This document shows positions 1 through 44,124 of a stretch of 64,000 nucleotides of DNA, in pieces; position 1 is the first letter of the stretch; every line of letters starts with the position of its first letter. This stretch comes from Gibbula magus (lineage: Eukaryota > Mollusca > Gastropoda > Trochida > Trochidae). Location of the stretch: assembly GCA_936450465.1 (NCBI GenBank), contig OW388291.1, positions 31,906,656-31,970,655 on the forward strand, given 5' to 3'. The notes under the pieces are model-generated. The model did no database searches and was not told where the DNA came from. It worked only from the letters and a program-made list of their open reading frames with translations. Position numbers and translations under genes: made by a program.

Positions 1-205
1 CCTCTACCAATATGAGTTTGTATTCCAGTAGATGATGCACTATTTTGCAACTTTTATTTAATGGAAAACGGTCGATTTTAATCAAACTGCATTTTCATTA
101 TTAATGCATCATCATTTATAGCTATGTTGCTAAGTTTTGCTTAATGTTCCATTATTACTGCATCAGCATTGGTAGCTATGTTGCTAAGTTTTGCTTAATA
201 TCCAG

Positions 206-31576
<31,371 letters not shown>

Positions 31577-32260
31577 AAACATTGTCCTGATACAAAAACT
31601 GAACAAGGGGCAATTCTTTATCTACAAGAGACTTTTTTATTTCTTCGAGAGACGATTCTTACAGTAGTCCTTCTTTGACAAGAAGGGACACTCTTTAACT
31701 TGAGGAAAGTCAATCTCTGACAGTTGTCATTCAAAACATAGTTTATCATCCTGTCAGTAGTTGTGTTTCTATCCAGAGGCAAGCTACTCGTGTCCTTCAT
31801 TCGTTTAAATCGTCTTCTGGAGATTTTTCTCTCTAACTAGTTTACTTGTTTATAACATCATTAACTTGCTAGTTAGTATACTAACTTATTTGATTATTTT
31901 CTTGAAAAGGAAGTTTGTGTTAAACTTTATACTTAATCTGAATTAACTAGAAAAGTAAATATAATTGTTTTAATATTCAAGACTTAAACATAATTATTTC
32001 ACTTTGTGACATAGAATTTAATATTTGAAATTAATTCCAAATTCAACATACGATGAGTTTTATGATAACTTGAGTTTTGCTGTCTCAAGCTTCAACAGTT
32101 GATTGATTATTCAGACGATAACAACACGATTGGAATGAAACTCTTTTTTTTTCATGCGTAGTCTTGTTGGTTCCCCCCAAGAATACTGCTTCTTTCACAC
32201 CTGTGATCCCCTTCATGAATGTAGATATGTACAATAAACATCTCCCTCAAAGCTGTGGTT
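31577..32260 (+). promoter_or_regulatory. EPRS1: EPRS copy-1 3' UTR with poly(A) signal at 32233-32238
   Basis: After the TAG the sequence is A/T-rich and non-coding. AATAAA at 32233-32238 is followed by GT/T-rich sequence (TGTGGTTTTGTTTTC), a normal cleavage context. The first ~200 bases (to about 31790) remain alignable with the region after the copy-2 stop, so the duplication reaches into the 3' UTR. Confidence 0.6.
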
Positions 32261-32347
32261 TTGTTTTCAAAATGCAAAAACACTGATGAAGTAAAGATAT
32301 CTCAATGTTTTATGAGGGCTTCAGTGGTTTCAGACTTGCTATCATTA

Positions 32348-35300
32348 AAGGTCCATCCATTCTGTTTCATAAAATTTCATTTGGCTTTAATACATTCCAA
32401 CACACCAATTATATCATAATTACTAGTTTCCAATTAAAATCGAGTAACATCATTATTCATGTGTAGAAACCGAAACTGCATGCCCCATTTACATGCACAG
32501 TAGTTATACAACTTATTAAAAATAGAGCCATGGGCTCTGTAGCTCAGAGTTTATTTTGTTTGATGATGAAGACAGAAATATGTTGTCTCAATATAATGTA
32601 CGATCCCTAACCCTGACAAATCTTATTCTTTAAATTGAGAGAGAGCACTCCGCAAGGTCAACACACAGGAGATTATGCAATATTCTGACCCCTTGGCTCT
32701 GGTTACAAGCCAGCTGTGTTTTTTTGTGTTTTACCGCCAAATTATGTAATAGACTCTTGCTTGCACTAAACACTGGCAGCACTGATCTAACTGTATAAGG
32801 CTTAAAGAGAACAGGCAATGTGATGAATCTCATGGTACATAGTACAATTTAGAATCACTTTGGCTAAACAATCTCGGTTCTAAGCCTTGTCATCCAAACA
32901 TCTAAACATTCTGAACAAAATATTCCTTCTAGTTTGTTCTGGATGAAAACAGGATTTTAGGTAATGGCCTGCGAGGCCCTTATTTGGGGCCACTGGGTCA
33001 CCAAATCTACAATTTAGAATCTCCATTGGCTAAAGACTCTTTACACAACATGAAAACCTTCTAGGTCTTTTCGTTCTGGAGAAGAAGATGAAAATAATCT
33101 TATCTTATCATTTCATCACCAGTCATATGCAGTTCACATATCTCATGTAAAATAAAAGAATTCTTAACTCCTCTTCAATTTAGTCCTTTATGCCTTGTCA
33201 CAATTTTCAGTTCATAGGCTATTCAATAGTTCTCATTTCACATTGATTTCATCAATTTGACAAACATGTCCACAATGTAGATTGTTATCTCAAGTCGACA
33301 TATATTTCAAATCATTGTGATTGAAGTGTCATATAAATATCAGTTCAAAATTCATTTTCAAAGGGTTTTTTTAGGCTTTGGCCCATATTTGGGGTCACAG
33401 GGTCACCAAATTTACAAGTTTTAATCCCTATTGGCTAAAGAGTTTGCATACAATATTACAGCCTTCTAGATCTTTTTGTTCCGGAGAAAAAGATGAAAAC
33501 AGGATTTTAGGTAATGGCCTGTACGGCCCTTATTTGGGGTCACAGGGTCACCAAACCTACAATTTAGAATCTCCATTGGCTAAAGACTCATTACAAAACA
33601 TGACTACCTTCTAGGTCTTTTCGTTCTGGAGAAGAAGATGAAAATAATCTTATCTTATCATTTCATCACCAGTCATATGCAGTTCACATATCTCATGTAA
33701 AATAAAAGAATTCTTAACTCCTCATCAATTTAGACCTTTATGCCTTGTCACAATTTTTAGTTCATAGGCTATTCAAAAGTTCTCATTTCACATTGATTAC
33801 ATCAATTTGACAAACATGTCCACTGGGTAGATTGTTATCTCAAGTCGACATATATTTCAAATCATTGTGATTGAAGTGTCATATAAATATCAGTTCAAAA
33901 TTCATTTTCAAAGGTTTTTTTTAGGCTGTGGCCCATATTTGGGGTCACAGGGTCACCAAATTTACAAGTTTGAGTCCCTATTGGCTAAAGAGTTTGCATA
34001 CAATATTACAGCCTTCTAGATATTTTTGTTCCGGAGAAAAAGATGAAAACAGGATTTTAGGTACCGGTAATGGCCTGTGAGGCCCTTATTTGGGGCCACA
34101 GCTTCACCAAATCTACATTTTGGAATCTCCATTGGCTAAAGACTCTTTACACAACATGACAACCTTCTAGGTCTTTTCGTTCTGGAGAAAAAGATGAAAA
34201 TAATCTTATCTTATCATTTCATCACCAGTCATATGCAGTTCACATATCTCATGTAAAATAAAAGAATTCTTAACTCCTCTTCAATTTAGTCCTTTATGAC
34301 TTGTCACAATTTTCAGTTCATAGGCTATTCAATAGTTCTCATTTCACATTGATTACATCAATTTGACAAACATGTCCACAATGTAGATTGTTATCTCAAG
34401 TCGACATATATTTCAAATAAAGTGAATGAAGTGCACATAAAATATCAGTTCAAAATTCATTTTCAATGGTTTTTTAGGCTGTGGCCCATATTTGGGGTCA
34501 CAGGGTCACCAAATTTACAAGTTTGAATCCCCATTGGCTAAAGAGTTTGCATACAATATCACAGCCTTCTAGATCTTTTTGTTCCGGAGAAAAAGATGAA
34601 AACAGGATTTTAGGTAATGGCCTGTGAGGCCCTTATTTGGGGTCACAGGGTCACCAAACCTACAATTTAGAATCCCCATTGGCCAATGAGTCTGTACATA
34701 TAATTTCAGCTCTCTGGAGTCATTGGTTCTGGAGAAAAAGATGAAAATAGTTTTTTAGGTTATGACCCCTGTGGCCCTTATTTGGGCTCACAGGGTCACC
34801 AAATCTACAATTTAGAATCCCCATTGGCCAAGGAGTCTGTACATAAAATTTCAGCTCTCTGGAGTCATTGGTTCTGGAGAAGAAGATGAAAATAGCTTTT
34901 AAGGTTATGACCCCTGGGGCCCTTATTTGGGGTCACAGAGTCACCAAATCTACAATTTAGAATCCCCATTGGCCAAGGAGTCTGTACATAAAATTTCAGC
35001 TCTCTAGATTTATTGGTTCTGGAGAAGAAGTCGAAAAAGTGAAAAGTTTACAGACGGACGGACGCCATCCCATGCCATAAGCCCATCGGGCCTTTCAGGC
35101 CTGATGAGCTAAAAATGATCAACCCAAATTTGACGTTTTGCCTCTTATAAATAAGATTCCAAAATTATGTTGGACTCATTAGCGCGCGTCAATCGTGATG
35201 CATTGTCCGGTTTTCAATCAGAAATCACTACTTTTACCTTCATATCATCAATATACTGAGTCGACTATCATCAAAATGGTAGTTTTCAGTAACAGTCGGT

Positions 35301-35364
35301 ACTTCTCCATAAAGTAACACCATTTATAACGCTTGGAATATGTGACCCCCAACAACACAATGGA
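32348..35364 (-). mobile_element. TTAA-type MITE split by family A copy 4
   Basis: 32348-32518 and 35116-35364 are the two halves of the element seen intact at 56106 and 58653, here in reverse orientation. The 32519-35115 insertion separates them. Confidence 0.65.
32519..35115 (-). mobile_element. Tandem-core element, family A, copy 4 (inverted, long form)
   Basis: Reads AGAGCCATGGGCTCTGTAGC at 32522 and CGGGCCTTTCAGGCCTGATG-AGCTA at 35090-35112. It carries the same unique segment and large duplicated block as copy 2 (15331-17360), with one extra block, just beyond the EPRS copy-1 3' UTR. Confidence 0.75.
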
Positions 35365-35722
35365 CATTCTCTTCCTACAGAGGTTACTTCCTTCAGATTT
35401 TCTAGCATAATATAGAGGAATTTCTCCGCTAGAAATAGAGAAATATGATTGATTGCATTAGAAGTTAGATGTGCAATCTCCTCCGTTGTTTCAAAGTGAG
35501 CATTCCATAATTTTTTAAACAACTAGAACTGCTTCACCTGTGTGATGCACACATATTATAAGACAGAATTCTTTCAGAGATGTAAATAGATGTTTGATTA
35601 ACAAAACTAAAAATGTTACCGGTGTAGCAAACTTTCACCCCCAGGGGATTATGTGAAATAAGTGAAATATCAGAGTTACGTTAGAAATCTGAAGATAGAC
35701 TAACCTCTGTAAGAAGAGAATG
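35364..35722 (+). mobile_element. MITE with ACATTCTCTTCC ends, copy 1
   Basis: Left arm ACATTCTCTTCCTACAGAGG and right arm CCTCTGTAAGAAGAGAATGT are inverted (total arms about 37 bp). A/T-rich inside. Confidence 0.7.
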
Positions 35723-37370
35723 TCGTCAAGAGTATACTTAGCAATTTTTTATGTGAAATTTACTAGACACACTTTAGTACAAAATGTCTGTATTTGAATA
35801 CAACATAAGAAACAGTAATATCTTACCGAATTGTCCTTTTCGCACAAAAAAAACAATGTGCTTAACTACAAACGTAATATAGATTGCAATAAACAGAATT
35901 GAGCCAAAGGATTCCCTACAAGTTATGTCCCTTTCATGAATGAAAATCTCAAAAAGTTAATCTTTTGATATTGGATATTTTAAAGGTTGTGTACCCTCAA
36001 AAACCATGAATGTTCACAACATTTTTAGTTTTTGAAAATTACACAAAAACTATTATTGCCCACATTTTGGTGAAGGTATTATAAAAATTGTCTTGATATG
36101 TTTACGAGCTATAAATGTTTGAAGTTTTTCCTTCTATGGGAGATAATGCAGGAAAGAAGTCCAAAATCCAGCTTTGAGCTGATGGAATCTTGGTCAGACT
36201 ATGGGGGCGGTTCGAGGGGGTCCCCCTTTCAAAATATTTTGCATGGGCGGGTATGGGAGAAAAACAAATTGGACCCCCCCCCTTTCAAAATTCCTAGATC
36301 CGTCACTGAATTGAAGTATGAAGTTTCTGTTTGAAGGAGGGGCGGGATAGCGCAGTGGTTAGTATGAAGTTACTGTTTGAAAGATGTATGGGAGTGGAAG
36401 TCAGATTGTTTGCATTTGTATTGATAATCTCTCCATTGTGATCAATGATTCTCCATTGCTGTAAAGCGCTTAAAGATCACCATCAGGTACCAACTTACTG
36501 CTGGGTGAACAGAGGCACACGTTGAATAAAGTCACTTACCCAGGGTGACACCATAAGTCTTTCCACTCATGTCTCAGTGTGGGACAGGGAATCACCCTTC
36601 AAAATCTCAGTTAATTCAGCGATGAAGCGGGTAACCCACCCATGCAGCAAGCTGTTGCTGAACTTCACTGACTGAGATATGCACAGGGCCACGTGCCACC
36701 ATTTGTACATTGGCTGAATGCATTTTATAGATACAAATTTATAGGGGTTTTTTTCAAGCATGTTATTCATTTGTGTTTTGGAATCAAGTGTGTGCATGTT
36801 AATGCCTTTAAATTACTATGCGTTTACGAGAATTTTAACTGCTTATAATTGAGTTCATACTATCTTAAATACTGATTAGCTACAGAGTCCATGACTAATT
36901 TTAATCATCAAAAGAATCTTTAAAATGTGAGTATGCAGCATGGTGATAAACATATAATGTAACAAGTGTATTCCACAGCATGGGCATACATAAAAAAAAA
37001 GAAAAAAAGAATTCGGTTATCTCGGTGACTGACCGGTTAGTGTTGGAAAGAGCAAACCATAATACTGTAACACAATGCACAGACATAATTATAATGTTTA
37101 CACGTAATAGAGATGATGTAATGATTTATAATTATGTATGGTCATGTTAATAGTGAAGAGCGTGCATAAATCAAATATCAGTTACCTTCAATCATGCAGT
37201 TCTCACACTTGCCAAAGTTGAGAAGCATATCTTCAATTCCTACTTTAAATTGGGTAAGTGTTTGATTAATTTATTTATATTCTGTTGGAATAAGTAGGGT
37301 TAGTTAAAATACTTACTTTTTCCAAACCCATTTTGACAGCTGTAACAATGGAGATAGAAACTTTCATTTT
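35723..37370 (+). other. Intergenic, mostly unassigned
   Basis: Contains a GGGGGCGG.. MITE-like piece (36196-36308), a 20-base fragment of the SINE head (GGGATAGCGCAGTGGTTAG, about 36344-36362) and a diverged SINE-like stretch near 36380-36560. No gene seen on either strand. Confidence 0.5.
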
Positions 37371-38741
37371 TAGCTCATCAGGCCTGAAAGGCCCAATGGG
37401 CTTATGGCATGGCATGGTGTGCGGCGTCCGTCCATCCGTCCGTCCGTCCGTCCGTCCATCCGTAAACTTTTCGCTTTTTCGACTTCTTCTCCAGAACCAA
37501 TGACTCCACAGAGCTGAAATTTTATGTGCAGACTCCTTGGCCAATGGGGATTCTAAATTGTAGATTTCGTGACAGCATGACCCCAAATGGGGTCACAGGG
37601 GTCACATCCTTAAAAACCTATTTTCATCTATTTCTCCAGTTCCAAAAGGTCTAGAGAGCTGAAAAGTTGTGTGCAGACTCCTTGGCCAATGGGGATTCTA
37701 AATTGTAGATTTCGTGACCCCATGACCCCAAATGGGGTCACAGGGGTCACATCCTTAAAAACCTATTTTCATCTTCTTCTCCAGTTCCAAAAGGTCTAGA
37801 GAGCTGAAAAGTTGTGTGCAGACTCCTTGGGTAATGGGGATTCTAAATTGTAGATTTCTTGACCCCGTGACCCCAAATGGTGTCACAGGGGTCACATCCT
37901 TACAAACCTATTTTCATCTTCTTCTCCAGTTCCAAAAGGTCTAGAGAGCTGAAAAGTTGTGTGCAGACTCCTTGGCCAATGGGGATTCTAAATTGTAGAT
38001 TTCGTGACCCCATGACCCCAAATGGGGTCACTGGGGTCACATCCTTAAAAACCTATTTTCATCTTCTTCTCCAGTTCCAAAAGGTCTAAGAGAGCTGAAA
38101 AGTTCTGTGCAGACTCCTTGGCCGATGGGGATTCTAAATTGTAGATCTCGTGACCCCATGACCCCAAATGGGGTCACAGGGGTCACATCCTTAAAAACCT
38201 ATTTTCATCTTCTTCTCCAGTTCCAAAAGGTCTTGAGAGCTGAAAAGTTGTGTGCAGACTCCTTGGCCAATGGGGATTCTAAATTGTAGATTTTGTGACC
38301 CCATGACCCCAAATGGGGTCACAGGGGTCACATCCTTAAAAACCTATTTTCATCTTCTTCTCCAGTTCCAAAAGGTCTTGAGAGCTGAAAAGATGTGTGC
38401 AGAATCCTTGGCCAATGGGGATTCTAAATTGTAGATTTTGTGACCCTGTGACCCCAATCTTGGTCACGGGTCATGACCCGAGATTTTCATCTTCTTCTCC
38501 AGTTTATATGTAAAGCTCTAGAAAGGTGAAATGTTGTGTAGAGATTCTTTGGTCAAAGGTGATTCTTAATTGTAGGATTGGTGACCCTGTGACTCCAAAT
38601 GTGGGTCACAGGGGTCATGATCTAAAACCAATATTATTTTGCTTGTTAACAATGTATTACTTGAGATAACTTAGATATTCAACCTTAGATAAAAAATCAT
38701 TAAAATTCTGATGAGCTACAGAGCCCATGGCTCTATTTTTA
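37371..38741 (+). mobile_element. Tandem-core element, family A, copy 5
   Basis: TAGCTCATCAGGCCTGAAAG start, CCGTCC tract, about seven 145-bp units, GATGAGCTACAGAGCCCATG end. Confidence 0.75.
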
Positions 38742-38812
38742 ACATATGTAGCCTACGGAATAAAATATGTTTGAGAAATGTGGCCGCAATAGTTCGAGGC
38801 CATCTTGTATGT

Positions 38813-39345
38813 CATTCTCTTCCCACAGAGGTTACTCCCTTCAGATTTCCAATCCTAACCTCTTTTCTAGATGGCCTGAATTTCTAGGATCCAGCAAAAT
38901 TCCCTTGCGGGAAAAGGGGAACCTCATACTGTATCCCTGCTTCTTAACCAATGAGAACTCATCTTTCAGCGACCAAGTCAACTTAGTGACTTCAAAGATT
39001 TAGGAATTTTACTCTTTAGGGTCTTGCTAATTAGCATATGTCCTTCGAATATGAACACAAATGAACTATTTTGGTATTTGTCTCTGATTTGGTCTTCTTT
39101 ATTTATCAGAATGTTTATGATCAATTGTTTTCACAAAATCAAATACCATTTTTCGACACACAGTTTACTTTATCATTATAACGTGTCATTGGCAAATATC
39201 ACTTTTACAACGGCGTCACTGATTGCACAACTAGATTCAATTGCAACCAATAAAGACAGTTCATTTTTTCCCCCGGATTCAGGCCATATAGAACAGAGTT
39301 TAGGACCCGAAGTCTGAAGGGAGTAATCTCTGAGGGAAGAGAATG
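38813..39345 (+). mobile_element. MITE with ACATTCTCTTCC-type ends, copy 2
   Basis: CATTCTCTTCCCACAGAGGT at the left, GAGTAATCTCTGAGGGAAGA-GAATG at the right; arms about 38 bp. Same family as 35364. Confidence 0.75.
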
Positions 39346-39554
39346 AGTGCTATAAATAAAACGTCTTTTATCCATGCACTGTGTACATTTAGTTCCAAAC
39401 GCTACCCTCAAGACTTGGTTGTAACAAAGAAGGAGACATGCTGTGTTTGTGACCTCAGTGTGACTAATCTTCATATATCTGAGCATTCACTGATCATATT
39501 TTTATTTGTAGACAAGCCTCCGTATCCCAAATCAAGCAAACCTGCGACCATATT

Positions 39555-40280
39555 TTCGAAGCTGTCTTAGACCTAAGATAGTCGTAAGCCTATGTTCATG
39601 TATGGCACTTACGACTATCTTAGCACTAATGCCCCTATTTCACTACGACCCGAATTGCCACGAATCACCACGAATAGGCGGCTGCATAAATTCATGAATA
39701 TTCGTGAGCATTCGGAAAAATTTGTGAACAGCATTTACACTTGTACGAAATGTTTACGAACATTCGTAGCTTTTCATGCTAAAAACCTACGAAACATGTA
39801 CGAATTCTTTACGAATTGTCTACGAATTTTAAGAAATGATTAAGACACAGTCACGAATGTACTACGAATTTCCACGAATAAGATACGATATCACGAATCA
39901 TTCGTAGACAATTCGTAAATGCTTCGGGGTTAATTCGGGATGAGAACATCAAAATTATCAACCACGAATTTCCAAGAATTGTTTACGAAGTTGTTACGAA
40001 CGTCCCGAATTAAATACGAACAGTTTACGAAGCAACTACGAATCTGAAATTCGTAGATGATTCGTGAAAATCTTTTGACAAACAAAATTTTTTCCAAGAA
40101 TGCCACGAATTACAAGAATGTTGCCGAATCAACTAGGAATCATTTACGAATATCACGAATCAATTACGAATTATCTACGAATGTTCACGAAAGTGCAAAT
40201 TTTCCAAATCGTGGCGATTCGTGGCAATTCGGGTAGTAGTGAAATAGGGGCATAAGAGAGCTTCGAGAATATGGGTCCAG
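39555..40280 (+). mobile_element. GGGCCTAGA-family palindromic MITE interrupted at 39630
   Basis: TTTTCGAAGCTGTCTTAG..CGTAAG before and GAGAGCTTCGAGAAT after the nested insertion. Rejoining across one TAA gives CTAAGAGAGCTTC, as in the intact copy at 829. Confidence 0.75.
39630..40252 (+). mobile_element. ACGAAT-rich MITE with TAA target duplication
   Basis: TGCCCCTATTTCACTACGAC at the left and the inverted GTAGTAGTGAAATAGGGGCA at the right, flanked by TAA at 39627-39629 and 40253-40255. The arms are about 45 bp. The interior is crowded with ACGAAT/ATTCGT hexamers. TAA duplication suggests PIF/Harbinger mobilisation. Confidence 0.85.
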
Positions 40281-40889
40281 GATCTTAAAAAGGTTATTGC
40301 TTTTAGTGGTGATATGTCAAGCAGATACTCGTGCAATGTCATCAGACCTGTATCAACTATCGGAGCTGTACAATTCTACACTCCATATTGTGGTGGACAC
40401 AGGTCTATCACTGCATGGACTTTGACATCATGCAGTTGTGCTGAACATACCTTGATAGCTTCTGTGCTGCCAAAAACAAGCTCAACTTGGAATTTAGAAC
40501 ACTCATTGGGACTGGAACACATTCAACTATAATCAGCGCGTATTGTACCTGGTCTACCAAAATGCACATCTTATAAATTCAATATGTGAATGTGGTTATT
40601 TTTGTGAAAAAGTGTTTCACTTCATGTTTTAGTGCTTTTTATATGATCAGCACAGAAATAACATGTTGAGCCTTTTAAAATACATGTACAAGATTTTGCT
40701 ATAAATTTAGGTTTACTTTGAAGTGGCAAAATTTTTTGTCATATTACAAGAATTAAGCAGTTTTAAAAGCATTTAAGCAACTTATAACCGACAGCATTTC
40801 TCGTCTCTCTGTAAATATTAGTTCGAGGGTAGAATAGAAAATGTTAATCAGTAGCAAACATGGTTTCTAGTCAAAGTTGAGACGTAACT

Positions 40890-41830
40890 TCAAATATACA
40901 TGTACAGCAACACACTAGTATCTGCACATGGTGTGTCAACAACTCGCTTAGCTTTTAATTCATCAACTTTGGATTCAACCTGGAAGTAGATGAGGTACTC
41001 GCAAATGGACGTTCGGAAATCCAGGAGTTGGATCTTCTTGCCGGTTCCTGGTAGAAAATCCAGGAGTTGACTCATGTGGAAAATATGGAATATGGTTCTC
41101 ACTGTCCATTTGCTTCTGGGAGCACACATCTGGTACAATGAGATCATTCTGTAATTAAGGTCTACTCCTCAAATCTTGACATTGTAGAATTTGATGATGG
41201 CAGGCCTTCTGATAATGACCAGGCCGGCCTGGTATTGACAGTCTAATTAAGGATTGATCCTATGGATGTGTGCCATCAGTACAGGTGTGTCGTCAAACTA
41301 TTTGACAACAGCAACCTTCCCATCCTCTCAGAAGATCCTCTCGCCAGTTTGGAAGGAGATGCTGACAGGGATGAATCTCTTCATGGTGCTTCTAGTTCCA
41401 TGAATCCGCTTCTCTACCAGGTTTCCGAGGATTGGCACCTTGGTGAAATACCTGTCCATGGAGGTAGAGGTGCCTTCAGGGAAGAAGAAGATCAGGCGCA
41501 GAACAAGGAACCCTAAAAAATAAAGTAGGGCTATCCACGTCAAGCAGTTGCTCTTTACCTTGGTTTATATTGAAGTCAAGAACAGACCCAGATGGAGCAA
41601 CACTGTCGAAGTTCTTGAGACCTTTTGAATTTGGTTTGACGAAGATGAGGATGAGGATGAAGATGTGGATGAATTGTCATCTGATCCTCAACCAGTTCAT
41701 GGTTGAATTCATTATCAGCTCTATTGTTGTCACTTCCGGAGATGCCATTACCATCAGATATTTCCAAGTCAGAATCTGCATCTGAGTCATCCATCGGATT
41801 CCCCTTCTGAGAGATTATCAGAATCATCCA
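40890..41830 (-). pseudogene. Decayed piggyBac-type transposase
   Basis: Minus-strand fragments in several frames: an acidic Asp/Ser-rich N-terminal part (41827-41576), FPEGTSTSMDRYFTKVPILG then NLVEKRIHGTRSTMKRFIP (matching the DDE-domain segment D-YFTS-PLL..GI-GT-T-K-R-P), and KWTVRTIFHIFHMSQLL then KKIQLLDFRTSICEYLI from the C-terminal part. Frames are broken by stops and shifts, so it is inactive. Confidence 0.7.
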
Positions 41831-42314
41831 ACATTTGCAAGATATCTTTTGTTGATGATTTATTCATAATATGAATAAGATAATTTAGAATAAAAGATTT
41901 ATAGAACCAAAACTAAATGTAAAAGAACACACAAACTATTAGTGGGGAAAATAGCAGCATTTAAGTGACCAATGTTTTAAACTCAAATTGAAACATATAA
42001 GATCATTAAGTCTGAAACTAAACTTTGATTGTTATCACTTCAGACCTTTTGTCCTCAAGCATCGTCACGTCAACAGTGAACCAATGTTCACACCGAGGGA
42101 CATGTTTAATTATTTGTAATTAAAACACTCAACAAAATCCAAAGTATTTTCATACCGCACTTTGTCCAAAGAAAGAGCAGCTAATTGTAAAGTCTGTTGT
42201 CAGTATTTATGCAGCTGAGAAATTGAAATTGAAATACGATAATTCAAGAAAATACCTCATGTACTGGGTATAGCATCACCACCCCAAGGTCAGCCATCTT
42301 CTTTCAAACCTTGA

Positions 42315-42374
42315 TTCGCCGCTAATGGCTGCAATACTGCCGAAGCGGCGTTAAACAATAACTCACTCACTCAC
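42315..42374 (+). mobile_element. 60-bp mini-retroposon with 11-bp target duplication
   Basis: TTCGCCGCTAATGGCTGCAA to the ACTC tail, flanked by TCAAACCTTGA at 42304-42314 and 42375-42385. Same element and same 5' limit as at 7705. Confidence 0.85.
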
Positions 42375-42789
42375 TCAAACCTTGAAAGTGTATATTTCAC
42401 TGAGGTATATCCTGAATATTTCAAATGGCACCATTAAAGTGTATGTTGAGACTTTGGGCTTTTGATATTTAAATGTTGTTTTATACGTAGGAAACTTTAA
42501 TTTAATATGCTTGTTTGTCCCATCTGTGGACGATGTTTTTCCAAATCTTGTCATTCCAACATCTAACATGCCTCTCAAAATGATCTTGGGGATGTTATTG
42601 CTACCAATACAGTCAATTGTATCAACACACAAAGGACAGACACCTGTACAAAGATAAATAACTGCACTGGCAGGCATAAGTCAATGTTGTGATGACCTCA
42701 AAATGAAACGACAAAAACTCAAAAGTAGTAGACAGAATGCATGTTGATTGGTAAAGCTGAGACCTGCAGAGTGGGAAGCAAGATAAGAA

Positions 42790-43365
42790 TTTGACAATTC
42801 ACGAGTCTTCTTTGCTTCAAGTCGACGACCAGGGGTTGTCGTTGGACACCCACATGTTGTCTATCTTACCAAAATCTGCTTTGCTTACCTTTGTAACATT
42901 GGAAACATATGCCAATATTTCCCTGCCGAATGTCCCAAGCTGCAGAGAGTGCAGAATGTTGATGTCTCCACCGTGGCTTTGTCGAGATTATACCACCTCA
43001 TAACTCTCGTCCTGTTCTCTCTCCATCGGCTTCCAGTCTAGTTCAGAATTCACGGTTCTGTGTTTGGTTTGTGTCAATGGAACACTTCTTACCTATATGT
43101 TCCCTAGATAAATGCCTACTAGCCTACTAAATCTGTTTCCTTCTCAGCTATGCAGCTGTAACATGGAACAAATTAAATTCACTTAGCACCCTCAGAACCC
43201 CAAAGACTATTGTAACCAGGAACCATAAGGCCCACCTCAAAACATGTGTCTTACAGTTTGGTGAAATCCAATCATTCATTCACCATCATTTGTTCAGTAT
43301 GAGTATGCTGTGTCATAGATAAATGTGCAATAAAAGTATGCTATTATTATCATTATTTTGTGTGA
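42790..43365 (+). pseudogene. 3' end of a LINE reverse transcriptase
   Basis: In broken frames: PKLQRVQN, LHRLPV (usual LHWLPV), then AAVTWNKLNSL..HKAHLKTCV, as in the C-terminus of jockey/CR1-like reverse transcriptases. A TATTATTATCATTATT tail ends it at about 43360. It lies about 180 bases before the WHEP relic, close to the left edge of the duplication. Confidence 0.65.
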
Positions 43366-43544
43366 ATTGTTTTAGATATAAGACATGTTGACAGCCAATA
43401 GACGGTGATCTTCCCTAGAGCTGTCTGACCTGTGACCCTGTGTGTCATCCAAAATATTTTAAAGGAGAAGTGAACAACGCCTTGTTCCCAGAATCCTGAG
43501 GTTGGAAAACAGATACCCTTAGAAATGAATGCCTCCCACTCAAG

Positions 43545-43752
43545 GCAGAGGTTGATGCTGAAGTGGAGACTCTACTCGGTCTTCAGACAGAGTACAAGTC
43601 GTCCACAAGGGTCGCCACCTAAAAAGCACCATCTAATTAGGTCAAAGATGTCATCGGTGATAGCATACTCCCCAGAAAGGGCTTCTCTTAAAGGTCAGAT
43701 AGACGCACTGGGAGAGAGAGTCCGACAATTCAAGACTTCCACGGGTGATAAG
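43545..43752 (+). pseudogene. Dead duplicate of EPRS WHEP exon m
   Basis: Starts after CAAG as AEVDAEVETLLGLQTEYKSS, clearly the same exon as 20899-21126. A deletion has removed the ATGKDWKP part, and TAA at 43620-43622 stops the frame. The 3' part still shows the WHEP 5 first helix and a GT donor (DALGERVRQFKTSTGDK|GTATTG). It cannot supply a WHEP domain in frame. Confidence 0.9.
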
Positions 43753-44047
43753 GTATTGTTAGGGCAATGTTATGGAAAATAAAAAGATCTGATGTTATCT
43801 CTCAATTGATGTTTACCTGCATCAGTCCATCAATGGAAATCTTTATTTCAGTTTGATAAACGATATATGCATATATGCTAAAAAATGTGAACATAAATAA
43901 GTACTTCTTTTTTCATCAAAAGTATAACTATAAGAGAAAAGAAGAGAAATCACAGAAAGCATGTGTTGCAAGATATTTAAGAATACTTATTGTGATATTC
44001 AAACTTATGTTGGAGATAAACGCAAATGTTTTGCATCGGCCTCACAG

Positions 44048-44124
44048 GCTGCTATAAATGCAGAAATGAAGAAGAAAGCAGAGAAGGCCGACGAGGTAGT
44101 GGCGGCAAGAGTCCAAACAAACAG
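44048..44124 (+). CDS. Shortened, still open duplicate of EPRS linker exon n
   Basis: Follows CTCACAG and reads AAINAEMKKKAEKADEVVAA then RVQTN, leaving phase 2 before GTGTGT. That is the same phase as exon n and is compatible with the ProRS exon at 44632. It has lost about 45 codons of helix and linker. ATG codons at 44066 and, upstream in the same open frame, at 43961 could start a stand-alone ProRS with a short basic leader. Whether it is exon, first exon or relic cannot be told from sequence alone. Confidence 0.5.
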
